Below are positions 1-8,646 of a DNA stretch of 64,000 bases, piece after piece. The DNA is taken from positions 880,430 through 944,429 of the forward strand of contig CANMNF010000002.1 in assembly GCA_947499255.1 (NCBI GenBank), in the 5' to 3' direction. This DNA is from an uncultured Sphingomonadaceae bacterium (lineage in GTDB: Bacteria; Pseudomonadota; Alphaproteobacteria; Sphingomonadales; Sphingomonadaceae). A model generated the notes under the pieces. It worked only from the letters and a program-made list of their open reading frames with translations, was not told where the DNA came from and made no database searches. Made by a program: the position numbers and the translations under genes. Numbering within the stretch: position 1 is the stretch's first letter; each line of letters opens with the position of its first letter.

Positions 1-2
1 TG

Positions 3-269
3 GACACCAATGACATGAAATACGTCGCTCTCAATGGCTTTCCCGATGGCGATTCCTTCTATCGCTATTTGCGCGACAATTTCGAGATGCTGCGCGCGGA
101 AGGCGGGCGGATGATGTCGGTTGGTCTGCATGGCCGCGTTGCTGGAAGGCCCGCGCGCGCTGCCGCGCTTGCCCGGTTTGTCGATCATGTCTTGGAAAGC
201 GGCGTGGCATGGACAGCGCGGCGGATCGACATTGCGCGGCACTGGCAAAAAGAGCATCCAGCGCCATGA
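3..269 (+). CDS. puuE: Allantoinase, polysaccharide-deacetylase type (C-terminal fragment)
   Basis: The reading frame is open from the left edge and ends at TGA 267-269, so only the last ~88 codons are visible and the ATG at 15 is internal (DTND precedes it). The tail, with NGFPDGDSFYRYLRD and MSVGLHGRVAGRPAR, resembles the C-terminus of PuuE, the cofactor-light allantoinase of the NodB/polysaccharide deacetylase fold. That enzyme hydrolyses allantoin to allantoate in the cytoplasm. The identification is supported by its place as first visible gene of a purine/urate operon. Its stop overlaps the next start (ATGA), indicating translational coupling. The 5' part and the operon promoter lie outside the window. 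Confidence 0.8.
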   Translation, partial: DTNDMKYVALNGFPDGDSFYRYLRDNFEMLRAEGGRMMSVGLHGRVAGRPARAAALARFVDHVLESGVAWTARRIDIARHWQKEHPAP

Positions 270-649
270 TACCGATCAACGAACCTGCCATCCTTGCCGA
301 AGTCACCGCCGCGTTTCACGAATATGAGCGCGCACTGATGGCAGACGACATCGCCGCCATGGATCGACTGTTTCACGAAGCGCCGACCACGGTGCGGTAT
401 GGCATTGGCGAAGTTTTGTATGGGATCGAAGAAATCCGCGATTTTCGCAAAGGGCGTGGCGGATCGCCGCAGCGCAGGCTTGGCTGGGTCGCCATCGCAA
501 CCTTTGGTAAGGATATGGCTACCGCCAATGCCGAATTTTTCCGCGAGGGGTCGGACCAGCGCGGTCGCCAAAGCCAGACCTGGCTACGCTTTGCTGATGG
601 CTGGAAAATCGTTGCCGCGCATGTCTCTGTGGAAGGCAGCACATCATGA
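266..649 (+). CDS. hpxZ: HpxZ/AtzH-like SnoaL-fold protein of oxalurate/purine catabolism
   Basis: A 127-residue protein with a small NTF2/SnoaL-like fold signature: an N-terminal helical stretch (AAFHEYERALMADD), DRLFHEAPTTVRYGIGE, and the strand motif GKDMATANAEFFREG. This resembles the DUF3225/AtzH-like family, which includes HpxZ of the hpx oxalurate cluster. The ORF track begins at 209, but the ATG at 266 overlaps the puuE stop (ATGA) and gives the usual family length, so 266 is chosen. The stop overlaps uraD by ATGA. The biochemical role of HpxZ is not firmly established. I see no hpxW or hpxY partner here, so it is probably an accessory enzyme or ligand-binding protein downstream of allantoin. 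Function is inferred from family and context. Confidence 0.75.
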   Translation: MIPINEPAILAEVTAAFHEYERALMADDIAAMDRLFHEAPTTVRYGIGEVLYGIEEIRDFRKGRGGSPQRRLGWVAIATFGKDMATANAEFFREGSDQRGRQSQTWLRFADGWKIVAAHVSVEGSTS

Positions 650-1140
650 ACGGGCCAGATTACAACGCCATATCAAAGGCCGAATTCATTGCCCGCTTCG
701 GCCATGTGTTTGAGCATTCGCCCTGGGTTGTAGAGCGCACCGCCGCGCACCGTCCGGTGCGGCACCTGCATTCTGCCATGATGGCGGTACTTGAAGAATC
801 CACCCGGGAGGAGCGCCTTGCCTTGATCAAAGCGCACCCCGAGCTTGCTGGAAAGGCGGCTATTGCCGGAGATCTCACTCCCAGTTCTGCCGCCGAACAA
901 TCCTCGGCTGCGCTTGATCGGCTCTCGCCAGAGGAATACGCTCTGTTTCACGAACGCAATGCAGCTTACCGTGAAAAATTTGGCTTTCCTTTCGTCATCT
1001 GCGTGAAACTCACTGACAAGCAGGGAATTCTAGACGCGATGCAGCGCAGGCTCGGCAATGAACCGGAGGAAGAAATCGCCGCCGCTATCGAGGAAATCGG
1101 CCAAATTGCGCGGCTAAGGTTGGAGGAACAGGCCCTGTGA
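646..1140 (+). CDS. uraD: 2-oxo-4-hydroxy-4-carboxy-5-ureidoimidazoline decarboxylase
   Basis: A 164-residue OHCU decarboxylase. It performs the last step from urate to S-allantoin, decarboxylating OHCU in the cytoplasm. Family features visible are the N-terminal helical FIARFGHVFEHSPWVVERT, the LIKAHPELAGKAA motif bearing the conserved HPxL segment, LSPEEYALFHERNAAYREKFGFPF and the FVICV strand. Length is typical of stand-alone bacterial UraD. The ATG at 646 overlaps the hpxZ stop, and its own TGA overlaps the GTG of uraH (GTGA), so the genes are translationally coupled. No unusual features. Confidence is high from motif content and from sitting directly before UraH. Confidence 0.95.
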   Translation: MNGPDYNAISKAEFIARFGHVFEHSPWVVERTAAHRPVRHLHSAMMAVLEESTREERLALIKAHPELAGKAAIAGDLTPSSAAEQSSAALDRLSPEEYALFHERNAAYREKFGFPFVICVKLTDKQGILDAMQRRLGNEPEEEIAAAIEEIGQIARLRLEEQAL

Positions 1141-1466
1141 GCACACTTTCAACTCATGTTCTGGATACGATGCACGGCTGCCCCGCTGCTGGCATGGCTT
1201 TGCGCCTTACCGATGCGACTGGCTCTGTGCTGTTTACCGGTGTGACAAATGATGACGGGCGTTGCCCCGATCTGCCTTCGCCGAGTGCCGGACAATATTG
1301 CCTCCATTTCGAAGTCGCCGCTTATTTCCGCAAGCTTGGCGTGACGATGTCAGAGCCGCCGTTTCTGGACGTCGTGCCGATTGCTTTTGGCATGACCGAT
1401 GACGGGCATTATCATGTCCCGCTGCTCGCCTCGCCGTACTCCTTTTCAAGTTACCGGGGGAGCTGA
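1137..1466 (+). CDS. uraH: 5-hydroxyisourate hydrolase (transthyretin-like)
   Basis: A 109-residue transthyretin-related protein that hydrolyses 5-hydroxyisourate to OHCU, the step before UraD. It begins LSTHVLDTMHGCPAAGM, with the family-typical THVLDT and G-x-PA. It contains FTGVTNDDGRCPDL and ends in YRGS, the characteristic C-terminal tetrapeptide that contributes to the active site. It starts with GTG at 1137, overlapping the uraD stop by GTGA. There is no signal peptide, so it is cytoplasmic. Four bases separate it from the GTG start of puuD. All hallmark residues seem intact. Confidence 0.95.
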   Translation: MSTLSTHVLDTMHGCPAAGMALRLTDATGSVLFTGVTNDDGRCPDLPSPSAGQYCLHFEVAAYFRKLGVTMSEPPFLDVVPIAFGMTDDGHYHVPLLASPYSFSSYRGS

Positions 1467-1470
1467 GCGC

Positions 1471-2655
1471 GTGGAATACGTCACCGAATGGCTTGAGCTG
1501 GGGCTGCGCTGGTTGCATCTGATCACCGGGATTGCGTGGATCGGATCGTCATTCTATTTTGTCTGGCTCGACAACAATTTGAAGCCCCCTGTCCAGGGCG
1601 AGGCGTCTGGTGAATTGTGGTCCGTCCATGGCGGCGGTTTTTATCATAATCAGAAATATGCCGTTGCCCCGCAATCAATGCCGGACGATCTGCACTGGTT
1701 CAAATGGGAGGCTTATTTCACTTGGATCAGCGGCATCAGCCTTCTTGCGCTGGTCTATTATATCGGTGCAGAAACCTATTTGATTGACCCGGCCAAAGCC
1801 GACCTTTCCCCCATCACCGCAAGCGCCATAGGACTGGCCGCCATTGCGGCTGGCTGGTTGTTTTATGATCTTTTGTGCCGCTCTGCGATTGGCCGGAGCA
1901 ATCAGGCTGTCGGGATCATCTGGTTTGGGGCCATGACTTTTGCCGCATGGGCGCTGAGTTTGATCTTCAATGACCGGGCAGCTTATATCCATGTCGGCGC
2001 GATTGTTGGCTCGGTTATGGTCGGCAATGTCTTTTTCATCATCATCCCCAATCAGCGCAAAGCTGTAAAAGCGCTTCTGGCTGGCGAAGCGCCTGATCCT
2101 TCGCTCGGACAGGCAGGCAAACGGCGTAGCCTGCACAACAATTACATGACTTTGCCGGTGCTGTTCATCATGATCAGCAATCATTATCCGATCACTTACG
2201 GCGCAGATCGGCCTTGGCTGGTGCTGGCGCTGATTTCAGCGACGGGCATTGCCATTCGCCATATTTTCAACCTGCGCCACAGGGCCATGAAGACCGAAGC
2301 CACTGCAGCGGTTGCAGGCATGTTGGCTGCGGCCACAATGATTTATGTCGCGATGGAGAAAGTAGATATGCAGTCCTCGGCTGCAGCTGCGCCTGCGGTT
2401 ACTTTTGCCAGTGTCGAGCCGATCATCGCCACCCATTGTTCCACCTGCCACCATTCTGATCCCACATATCCCGGTTTTGCGCAGGCACCGCTGGGGATCA
2501 TGTTTGATGATTACGCCAAGGTCGTCGCTCACGCTGGGCAAATTAAGACTGTCGCAGTGGATTCCGATATTATGCCGATGGGCAATAAAACGCGCATGAC
2601 TCAGGAAGAGCGCGATCTGCTTGGTAACTGGATTGCGCAAGGAGCGCCGCGATGA
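1471..2655 (+). CDS. puuD: Membrane-bound urate oxidase (urate hydroxylase PuuD) with C-terminal cytochrome c
   Basis: The 394-residue product oxidises urate to 5-hydroxyisourate at the cytoplasmic membrane. The N-terminal ~310 residues contain several hydrophobic segments (WLHLITGIAWIGSSFYFVWL, ALVYYIGAETYL, GLAAIAAGWLFYDLL, VGAIVGSVMVGNVFFIII and more), as in the PuuD membrane domain. A cytochrome c domain follows, with a CSTCH heme site at about residue 323 and a distal Met region (DIMPMGNKTRM). The track starts at 1399 inside uraH. The GTG at 1471, four bases after the uraH stop and preceded by GGGGGAG, is the better start. The stop overlaps xdhA (ATGA). Electrons probably go to the respiratory chain rather than directly to oxygen. 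Confidence 0.92.
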   Translation: MEYVTEWLELGLRWLHLITGIAWIGSSFYFVWLDNNLKPPVQGEASGELWSVHGGGFYHNQKYAVAPQSMPDDLHWFKWEAYFTWISGISLLALVYYIGAETYLIDPAKADLSPITASAIGLAAIAAGWLFYDLLCRSAIGRSNQAVGIIWFGAMTFAAWALSLIFNDRAAYIHVGAIVGSVMVGNVFFIIIPNQRKAVKALLAGEAPDPSLGQAGKRRSLHNNYMTLPVLFIMISNHYPITYGADRPWLVLALISATGIAIRHIFNLRHRAMKTEATAAVAGMLAAATMIYVAMEKVDMQSSAAAAPAVTFASVEPIIATHCSTCHHSDPTYPGFAQAPLGIMFDDYAKVVAHAGQIKTVAVDSDIMPMGNKTRMTQEERDLLGNWIAQGAPR

Positions 2656-4112
2656 GTATCCGCTTTGTCCTTGATGGCGAAATCGTCAGTTATGACTGCA
2701 CCGATCCGACCGAGACTTTGCTCGAAATGCTGCGTTATCGCTTGTGCCGTACCGGGACCAAAGAAGGCTGCGCGGAAGGCGATTGCGGAGCTTGCACGGT
2801 TCTATTGGGCGAACTTAATGACGCGGGGACTGCGATTGCGTGGCGCGCGGTCAATGCGTGCATTCTGTTTGTGCCCATGCTTGACGGGCGCGCATTGATG
2901 ACTGTTGAGAGTTTGGCCAAAGACGGCGCTTTGCATCCAGTGCAACAATCCCTGGTTGACCTGCACGGCTCTCAATGCGGGTTTTGCACGCCGGGCTTTG
3001 TCATGTCGCTTTATGGGCGCGCCATCGGGGCTTGCGGCACGAAAGATGCGCCTGTTAGCGAAGTTATCTCGGGCAATTTGTGCCGTTGCACCGGTTATGG
3101 CCCGATCATTGCAGCGGGCAAAGACAATCCACCTTCGCCGCAAGATGATACGCCAACCATCACGCTGCTTAAGCAAATCGGGCGCACAGAGCCGCTGCTG
3201 ATCGACGGCGCGGACAAAGTTACCGGCACCGCTCGAAGCTGGTTTGCTCCGCATACGGTTGCGCAAATGGCCGATCGATTGCAACAGCGGCCAGAGGCGC
3301 AAGTTCTCGCCGGAGCCACCGATGTGGGCCTGTGGGTGACCAAACAATTGCGCGAATTGCCAGATATCGTGTGGCTTGGGGAAGTCGCCGAGCTGCACAC
3401 TATGCAAGAGGATGACGCGGGGCTTACATTGGGCGCCGGTGTCAGCTTTACCATGGCGCAAAAGGCGCTCGCGCGGTTGCATCCCCAGCTTGGTTCTTTG
3501 GTTAGCCGGATTGCCGGTGTGCAGGTGCGCAATACCGGGACGATCGGCGGCAATATTGCTAATGGCTCGCCCATCGGAGATATGCCGCCAGCGCTGATTG
3601 CACTTGGCGCGACGCTGACTTTGCGCAAAGGGGCAGAGCGTCGGCAAATGCCTCTGGAGGAATTCTTTCTCAGCTATGGCAAGCAGGATCGCACAACTGG
3701 CGAATTTGTAGAACAGGTCAATGTGCCACGCCCGCACCCTGACGCACTGATCCGGATTGCCAAATTCTCCAAGCGTTTCACCAGTGATATTTCGGCGGTA
3801 TTGGGTGCCTTTCACTTGACCTTTGAAGGCGATAAGGTGGCCAGCGCAAGGATCGCTTTTGGCGGTATGGCGGGAACTCCGCAACGTGCCATTGCAACCG
3901 AAGAAACGCTGATCGGTCATGAGTGGTGTGAAGCGACCATCGAAAACGCTGCAAAGGCGCTGGCGCAGGACTATTCGCCGCTTTCCGATTTGCGCGGCTC
4001 GGCGGAGTACCGGCTTACAGTAGCGGCCAATTTGCTTAGGCGGATTTGGCACGAGAGACAAAACCCTGATGTCGCTCCGTCTCTGCATGATGTGGAGCCA
4101 AGCCATGGCTGA
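2652..4112 (+). CDS. xdhA: Xanthine dehydrogenase small subunit (2Fe-2S and FAD)
   Basis: The 486-residue small subunit of a two-subunit xanthine dehydrogenase. The plant-type ferredoxin domain carries Cys40, Cys45 and Cys48 (GCAEGDCGAC). The helical second cluster domain shows QCGFCTPGF near residue 108 and NLCRCTGYG. The FAD-binding CO-dehydrogenase-flavoprotein-like domain follows, with LAGATDVGLWVTK and IGGNIANGSPIGDMPPALIALGA. It passes electrons from the molybdenum site to FAD and NAD+ during hypoxanthine and xanthine oxidation in the cytoplasm. ATG at 2652 overlaps the puuD stop. The last eight bases overlap the start of xdhB. All metal-ligand motifs are intact. Confidence 0.96.
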   Translation: MSIRFVLDGEIVSYDCTDPTETLLEMLRYRLCRTGTKEGCAEGDCGACTVLLGELNDAGTAIAWRAVNACILFVPMLDGRALMTVESLAKDGALHPVQQSLVDLHGSQCGFCTPGFVMSLYGRAIGACGTKDAPVSEVISGNLCRCTGYGPIIAAGKDNPPSPQDDTPTITLLKQIGRTEPLLIDGADKVTGTARSWFAPHTVAQMADRLQQRPEAQVLAGATDVGLWVTKQLRELPDIVWLGEVAELHTMQEDDAGLTLGAGVSFTMAQKALARLHPQLGSLVSRIAGVQVRNTGTIGGNIANGSPIGDMPPALIALGATLTLRKGAERRQMPLEEFFLSYGKQDRTTGEFVEQVNVPRPHPDALIRIAKFSKRFTSDISAVLGAFHLTFEGDKVASARIAFGGMAGTPQRAIATEETLIGHEWCEATIENAAKALAQDYSPLSDLRGSAEYRLTVAANLLRRIWHERQNPDVAPSLHDVEPSHG

Positions 4113-6420
4113 AGCCGATCCTGACATCCGGCAAGCGGTTGGCCGCCCCGTCCCGCATGATAGCGCAGTTGGCCATGTCAGCGGCGCGGCGATCTATGCG
4201 GACGATCTGCCCCAGCCACCAGGCTTGCTGCATCTCGCTTTTGGTCAAAGCGCGCGCGCTCATGCCCGTATCGTGTCGCTCGATCTTGCCAAGGTCCGCG
4301 AGGCCCCGGGCGTGGTTGCTGTGTATATTGCAGATGATATTCCCGGCAGAAACAGTGTGGGCCCGGTGGCAGCTGATGATTTGATGCTGGCCGATGGCGA
4401 AGTGTACTTCGTTGGGCAGCCCATTTTCCTTGTGGCAGCGACAAGCCCACGCGCAGCGCGCATGGCAGCCAAAATGGGCGAGGTTTCCTACAAGGATTTG
4501 CCTCATGTCATAACCGTCGCCGATGCATTGGCAGCAGGATCGAAGGTAGAGGACAGCCAGGTAATGGCGCGCGGCGACGCCACGTCCGCGCTGGCCGACG
4601 CGACACATCGCCTTACCGGTTCGCTGGAAATCGGCGGGCAGGAACATTTCTATCTCGAAGGGCAAGTGGCCCAGACCTTGCCGGGTGAGGGGGATGCGAT
4701 GCATGTCATTTCCTCGACCCAGCATCCCAGCGAGGTCCAGCATCTGATCGCGCATCTTCTTGGTGTTGGCAGCGCAGATATTACCGTGGAGCTGCGCCGG
4801 ATGGGCGGCGGCTTTGGCGGCAAGGAAACGCAGGCCGCGCTGTTTGCCGGTGCTTGCGCCCTGACAACGTGGGCAACCGGCCGTCCAGCACGGTTTTGTG
4901 CAGACCGTGACGACGATATGGTGCTGACCGGCAAACGGCACGATTTCACCATTTCCTATGATGTCGGGTTCGATGACAATGGAATGATCGAAGGAATAAA
5001 CATCGAGTTGGCCTCACGCTGCGGCGCGACGCTTGATTTGTCATCGGCGATTAATGACCGGGCGATGTTTCATGCCGACAATTGCTATTATCTGCCGGCC
5101 GTCGGAATTGTTTCGCACCGTCTTCGGACAAACACTGTATCGAATACCGCTTTTCGCGGTTTTGGCGGCCCACAAGGCATGATCGCCATTGAGCGTGTAA
5201 TCGATGAGATTGCGGCGCATCTTCGCCTCGATCCGCTCACTGTCCGACAAGCCAATCTTTATGGGCCGGGCCGCGACATCACGCCATACCATATGCAGGT
5301 GGAAGACAATGTCGCTCCTGCCATCATGGAAGAACTTGCCCAATCAGCCAATTACACCGCCCGGCGCGAAGCGATCGCTGCATTCAATGCACAAAACCCG
5401 ATCATCAAGAAAGGCATCGCGCTAACCCCTGTAAAGTTTGGCATTTCTTTCACCACAAAGCACCTCAATCAGGCCGGTGCACTGATCAATCTTTATGCCG
5501 ATGGCACCATATTGGTGAACCACGGCGGCACGGAGATGGGTCAAGGCTTGATGATCAAGGTGGCGCAAGTGGTGGCTGAAGTGTTCGGTATTTCGGCACA
5601 ATCTGTCAGGATCAGCGCAACACGCACCGACAAAGTGCCCAACACTTCGGCCACGGCAGCATCCTCTGGTTCCGATCTCAACGGCATGGCCGCGCGCGAG
5701 GCTGCGTTGACAATCAAGGCTCGGCTCATCGCGATGTTGGCCGAGCAATTTGATATTGATCCCGATCGTGTCCATTTCAGCCCAGATGGAATTGTTGCTG
5801 GCGAAGCCCGGCTCGACCTCGCAGCAGTCGCGCGCATGGCTCACATTGCCCGCATCTCGCTGTCGGCGACGGGCTTTTATGCGACGCCGAAGCTAAAGTA
5901 TGAGCGCAGCCGACATGCAGGACGCCCGTTCTACTATTTCGCCTATGGCGCAGCGGTCAGCGAGGTAGCGGTCGATACGCTTACCGGAGAGCATAAAGTG
6001 CTTGCGGTCGATATCCTGCACGATGTTGGCAAATCGCTCAATCCGGCTATTGATCTAGGGCAAATCGAAGGCGGATTCATCCAAGGGATGGGTTGGCTAA
6101 CCACAGAAGAACTGGTCTTTGCGCCGGATGGCCGTTTGCTGACCCACGCCCCGGCGACATACAAGATACCGGTGGCTGATGATCGGCCCGGGCACATGAC
6201 GATGGCTTTGTGGTCCGGTGGACGCAATGTCGAAGAAACTGTGCACCGCTCTAAAGCTGTGGGTGAGCCGCCATTCATGCTGGCGATCTCGGTTTTTTCC
6301 GCGTTGTCCGAAGCCATTCGCGCCGCTGTTCCTTATGCGCGCAGCCATACGCTTGATGCTCCGGCAACGCCTGAACGCGTGCTCGCCGCGCTGGCGAAAC
6401 TGCGCAGCACCGATGCTTGA
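4105..6420 (+). CDS. xdhB: Xanthine dehydrogenase molybdopterin-binding subunit
   Basis: A 771-residue catalytic subunit binding the molybdenum cofactor. It has an N-terminal a/b hammerhead domain (VPHDSAVGHVSGAAIYADDL), then molybdopterin-binding motifs RMGGGFGGKETQA near residue 232, FRGFGGPQG, GGTEMGQGL, and VGEPPFMLAISVFSAL near 720, which carries the catalytic glutamate. It hydroxylates hypoxanthine to xanthine to urate. The track's start at 4069 lies deep inside xdhA. ATG 4105, overlapping the xdhA stop by eight bases, gives the normal N-terminus (MAEADPDIRQ). The gene ends in an 8-base overlap with xdhC. Confidence 0.95.
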   Translation: MAEADPDIRQAVGRPVPHDSAVGHVSGAAIYADDLPQPPGLLHLAFGQSARAHARIVSLDLAKVREAPGVVAVYIADDIPGRNSVGPVAADDLMLADGEVYFVGQPIFLVAATSPRAARMAAKMGEVSYKDLPHVITVADALAAGSKVEDSQVMARGDATSALADATHRLTGSLEIGGQEHFYLEGQVAQTLPGEGDAMHVISSTQHPSEVQHLIAHLLGVGSADITVELRRMGGGFGGKETQAALFAGACALTTWATGRPARFCADRDDDMVLTGKRHDFTISYDVGFDDNGMIEGINIELASRCGATLDLSSAINDRAMFHADNCYYLPAVGIVSHRLRTNTVSNTAFRGFGGPQGMIAIERVIDEIAAHLRLDPLTVRQANLYGPGRDITPYHMQVEDNVAPAIMEELAQSANYTARREAIAAFNAQNPIIKKGIALTPVKFGISFTTKHLNQAGALINLYADGTILVNHGGTEMGQGLMIKVAQVVAEVFGISAQSVRISATRTDKVPNTSATAASSGSDLNGMAAREAALTIKARLIAMLAEQFDIDPDRVHFSPDGIVAGEARLDLAAVARMAHIARISLSATGFYATPKLKYERSRHAGRPFYYFAYGAAVSEVAVDTLTGEHKVLAVDILHDVGKSLNPAIDLGQIEGGFIQGMGWLTTEELVFAPDGRLLTHAPATYKIPVADDRPGHMTMALWSGGRNVEETVHRSKAVGEPPFMLAISVFSALSEAIRAAVPYARSHTLDAPATPERVLAALAKLRSTDA

Positions 6421-7321
6421 TTGGGCGCAAGCGGCAAGGACTGCGCTGGCATCCGGACCTGCGGCGATGATTACGATCGTTGAGAAAAAGGGTTCAGCCC
6501 CGCGCGAAGTGGGCACACGCATGATTGTGACGCGTGATCAGATGCACGGCACCATCGGGGGTGGCCAGTTGGAATTTGTTGCTCTGGAACAGGCTCGTAA
6601 AGCGCTCGATCTGGTGCCGGGCAGTTGGCGTGTGCAAGACTATCCGCTCGGCCCGCTATTGGGCCAATGCTGCGGTGGGCGGGTTAAATTGCTGATCGAG
6701 CGGCTCGATCCAGCCTCGTCAGTCTGGCTGAACGAAATTGCGCCGGACAAAATGCTGGAGACTGACTTGACCGCAGACGTAACGCAACGCAGCGTGCGAG
6801 CAGCAAACAGCGATGCAACACCGCACGGCGATCATGATGCAGTGCAGCCAGGCTGGTTGCGTGAACGCCTTCCCGCAGCCCCGCGTCCTGTTGTGATGTT
6901 TGGTGCAGGCCATGTCGGCAAAGCGATAGCAGATGCTGCGCAAGGCCTGCCATTGTCCTTTACTTGTTTCGACACGCGGCCTGAATTTTCTAATGAAGAC
7001 CGGTTTGTCCTGGTTGGGGAAGATGCGGCGATCCAAAGCGCGGGCGCTGCAGGGCCGGAAGCCGCAATTGTAATTCTCACTCACGATCATGGTCTGGATT
7101 ATCGCCTGACAGCTGCCGCGCTTGCAAGCCAGGCTTGTTTTGTAGGGCTTATTGGCAGTGCCACCAAGCGCGCACGCTTTATCTCGCGGTTGCGCAAGGA
7201 TGGCATTGATGCTGCACGCCTCACGTGTCCCATCGGGCTCCCCGAGATACCGGGCAAGTCACCGCAAGTCATAGCGATTGCAGTGCTTGCGCAACTGCTT
7301 GCGCTTGAGCAACCCGCGTGA
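6413..7321 (+). CDS. xdhC: Xanthine dehydrogenase accessory protein XdhC
   Basis: A 302-residue XdhC/CoxI family chaperone that binds, sulfurates or delivers molybdenum cofactor to XdhB. The N-terminal XdhC domain shows KGSAPREVGTRMIV and GGGQLEFVALEQA, with GQCCGGRVKLL. The C-terminal Rossmann domain has VVMFGAGHVGKAIADAA near residue 163, ILTHDHGLDYRLTAAAL and FVGLIGSATKRARF. The long track ORF starting at 6218 is in the wrong context; ATG 6413 overlaps the xdhB stop and matches family length. The stop overlaps the GTG of guaD (GTGA). Cytoplasmic. Confidence 0.95.
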   Translation: MLDWAQAARTALASGPAAMITIVEKKGSAPREVGTRMIVTRDQMHGTIGGGQLEFVALEQARKALDLVPGSWRVQDYPLGPLLGQCCGGRVKLLIERLDPASSVWLNEIAPDKMLETDLTADVTQRSVRAANSDATPHGDHDAVQPGWLRERLPAAPRPVVMFGAGHVGKAIADAAQGLPLSFTCFDTRPEFSNEDRFVLVGEDAAIQSAGAAGPEAAIVILTHDHGLDYRLTAAALASQACFVGLIGSATKRARFISRLRKDGIDAARLTCPIGLPEIPGKSPQVIAIAVLAQLLALEQPA

Positions 7322-8646
7322 GCCTGCGTGGCTTTCGGGCGCAGATACTGTCGGTTGCACAAGATCCGCGTGTGCATGGTCCGCAGGCCTTGCGCTACGA
7401 GGAAGATGGCCTGCTGATTGTCGATGGCGGGATCGTTACAGCGCGCGGGAGCTACGCCCAGCTTGCGCCAAAGTTTACCGGTGTGCCGATTGAGACTTTC
7501 CCGGATAAGCTCATCGTGCCCGGCTTCGTCGATACCCATGTCCATTTTCCGCAAATCGATAGTATCGCTGCTTATGGCGAGCAATTGCTCGAATGGCTTC
7601 AGAAACATATCTTCCCGGCGGAAATGCGTTATTCAGATGAGGGGTTTGCTGCACAGTCCGCGGCATTCTTCTGTGACGAATTGCTGCGCAATGGAACCAC
7701 CAGCGCGCTGGTCTTTCCAACCGTTCATCCGCAATCAGTCGATGCTTTCTTTGCTGAAGCAAACGCGCGCAATCTGCGCATGATCTGTGGCAAAGTGCTG
7801 ATGGATCTGGGGCCAGAGGGTCTGCGCGACACGCCTGAGACCGGCTATTCACAAAGTGCTGCGCTGATTAAGCGGTGGCATGGCACAGGCCGTCTTGGCT
7901 ATGCCGCAACGCCGCGCTTTGCCGTGACGTCCTCGCCCGAACAATTGCAGGCTGCCGGGGCATTGGTGAAGAGCCATCCCGATGTGCTGATGCATACCCA
8001 TTTGTCTGAAAATCATTCCGAGATTGCTCAAGTTGCGCGGCAATTTCCATCCGCGCTCGATTACACCGATGTCTATGGCAGTCATGGCCTTGTCGGCGCA
8101 AATTCGGTGTTTGCACACGGTATCCATCTCTCGGATCGCGAATGCGGAGAACTGTCGCAAGCAGGTTCTACGGTGGCATTCTGCCCCACTTCAAACCTGT
8201 TTCTTGGCTCGGGCCTGCTCGATCTTCAGCGGCTTTTCGATGTTGGAGTTCACGTAGCGCTGGGCAGTGATGTCGGTGCAGGAACCAGCCTGTCGATGTT
8301 GCAAACTCAAGGTACTGCTTATCAAGTGGCGCAGATGCGGGGCCTAGCACTTGATCCCTTTCGCTCGCTTTATCTGGCTACCACGGCAGGGGCGATGGCT
8401 TTGGGCGTAGAGGACAAAATCGGCAGCCTCGAAATTGGGCAAGAGGCCGATTTCCTCGTGCTCGACCCTGCCGCTACGCCTTTGTTGGCCCGCCGAACGG
8501 CCAGCGCCGATTTGCGCGATAGGCTTTTTGCCATGCAGATCCTTGGAGATGATCGCTGTATATTTGCCACCTATATCCTTGGCCAATGCGCGCATTGGCG
8601 GGATCCTGGGTATGCGAACCTTCAGGTTCAGAAAGACGTCGCATGA
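7318..8646 (+). CDS. guaD: Guanine deaminase
   Basis: A 442-residue amidohydrolase-superfamily enzyme that converts guanine to xanthine, the substrate of the preceding XdhAB. Metal-binding motifs are in order: PGFVDTHVHFPQ (HxH at about 74-76), MHTHLSENHSEI, HGIHLSDREC, and LGSDVGAGTSLSML, which supplies the aspartate. The VDTHVHFPQ form with downstream GEQLLEWLQKHIFPAE is characteristic of guanine deaminases rather than cytosine or atrazine hydrolases. The GTG start at 7318 overlaps the xdhC stop. The TGA overlaps the ATG of the next transporter gene. Confidence 0.94.
   Translation: MSLRGFRAQILSVAQDPRVHGPQALRYEEDGLLIVDGGIVTARGSYAQLAPKFTGVPIETFPDKLIVPGFVDTHVHFPQIDSIAAYGEQLLEWLQKHIFPAEMRYSDEGFAAQSAAFFCDELLRNGTTSALVFPTVHPQSVDAFFAEANARNLRMICGKVLMDLGPEGLRDTPETGYSQSAALIKRWHGTGRLGYAATPRFAVTSSPEQLQAAGALVKSHPDVLMHTHLSENHSEIAQVARQFPSALDYTDVYGSHGLVGANSVFAHGIHLSDRECGELSQAGSTVAFCPTSNLFLGSGLLDLQRLFDVGVHVALGSDVGAGTSLSMLQTQGTAYQVAQMRGLALDPFRSLYLATTAGAMALGVEDKIGSLEIGQEADFLVLDPAATPLLARRTASADLRDRLFAMQILGDDRCIFATYILGQCAHWRDPGYANLQVQKDVA

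Noticed and set aside
2802-4127. 441-codon minus-strand ORF opposite xdhA
   Set aside because: Antisense shadow; Cys/Arg/Ile-rich with no family motif, while the plus frame has all XdhA cofactor motifs.
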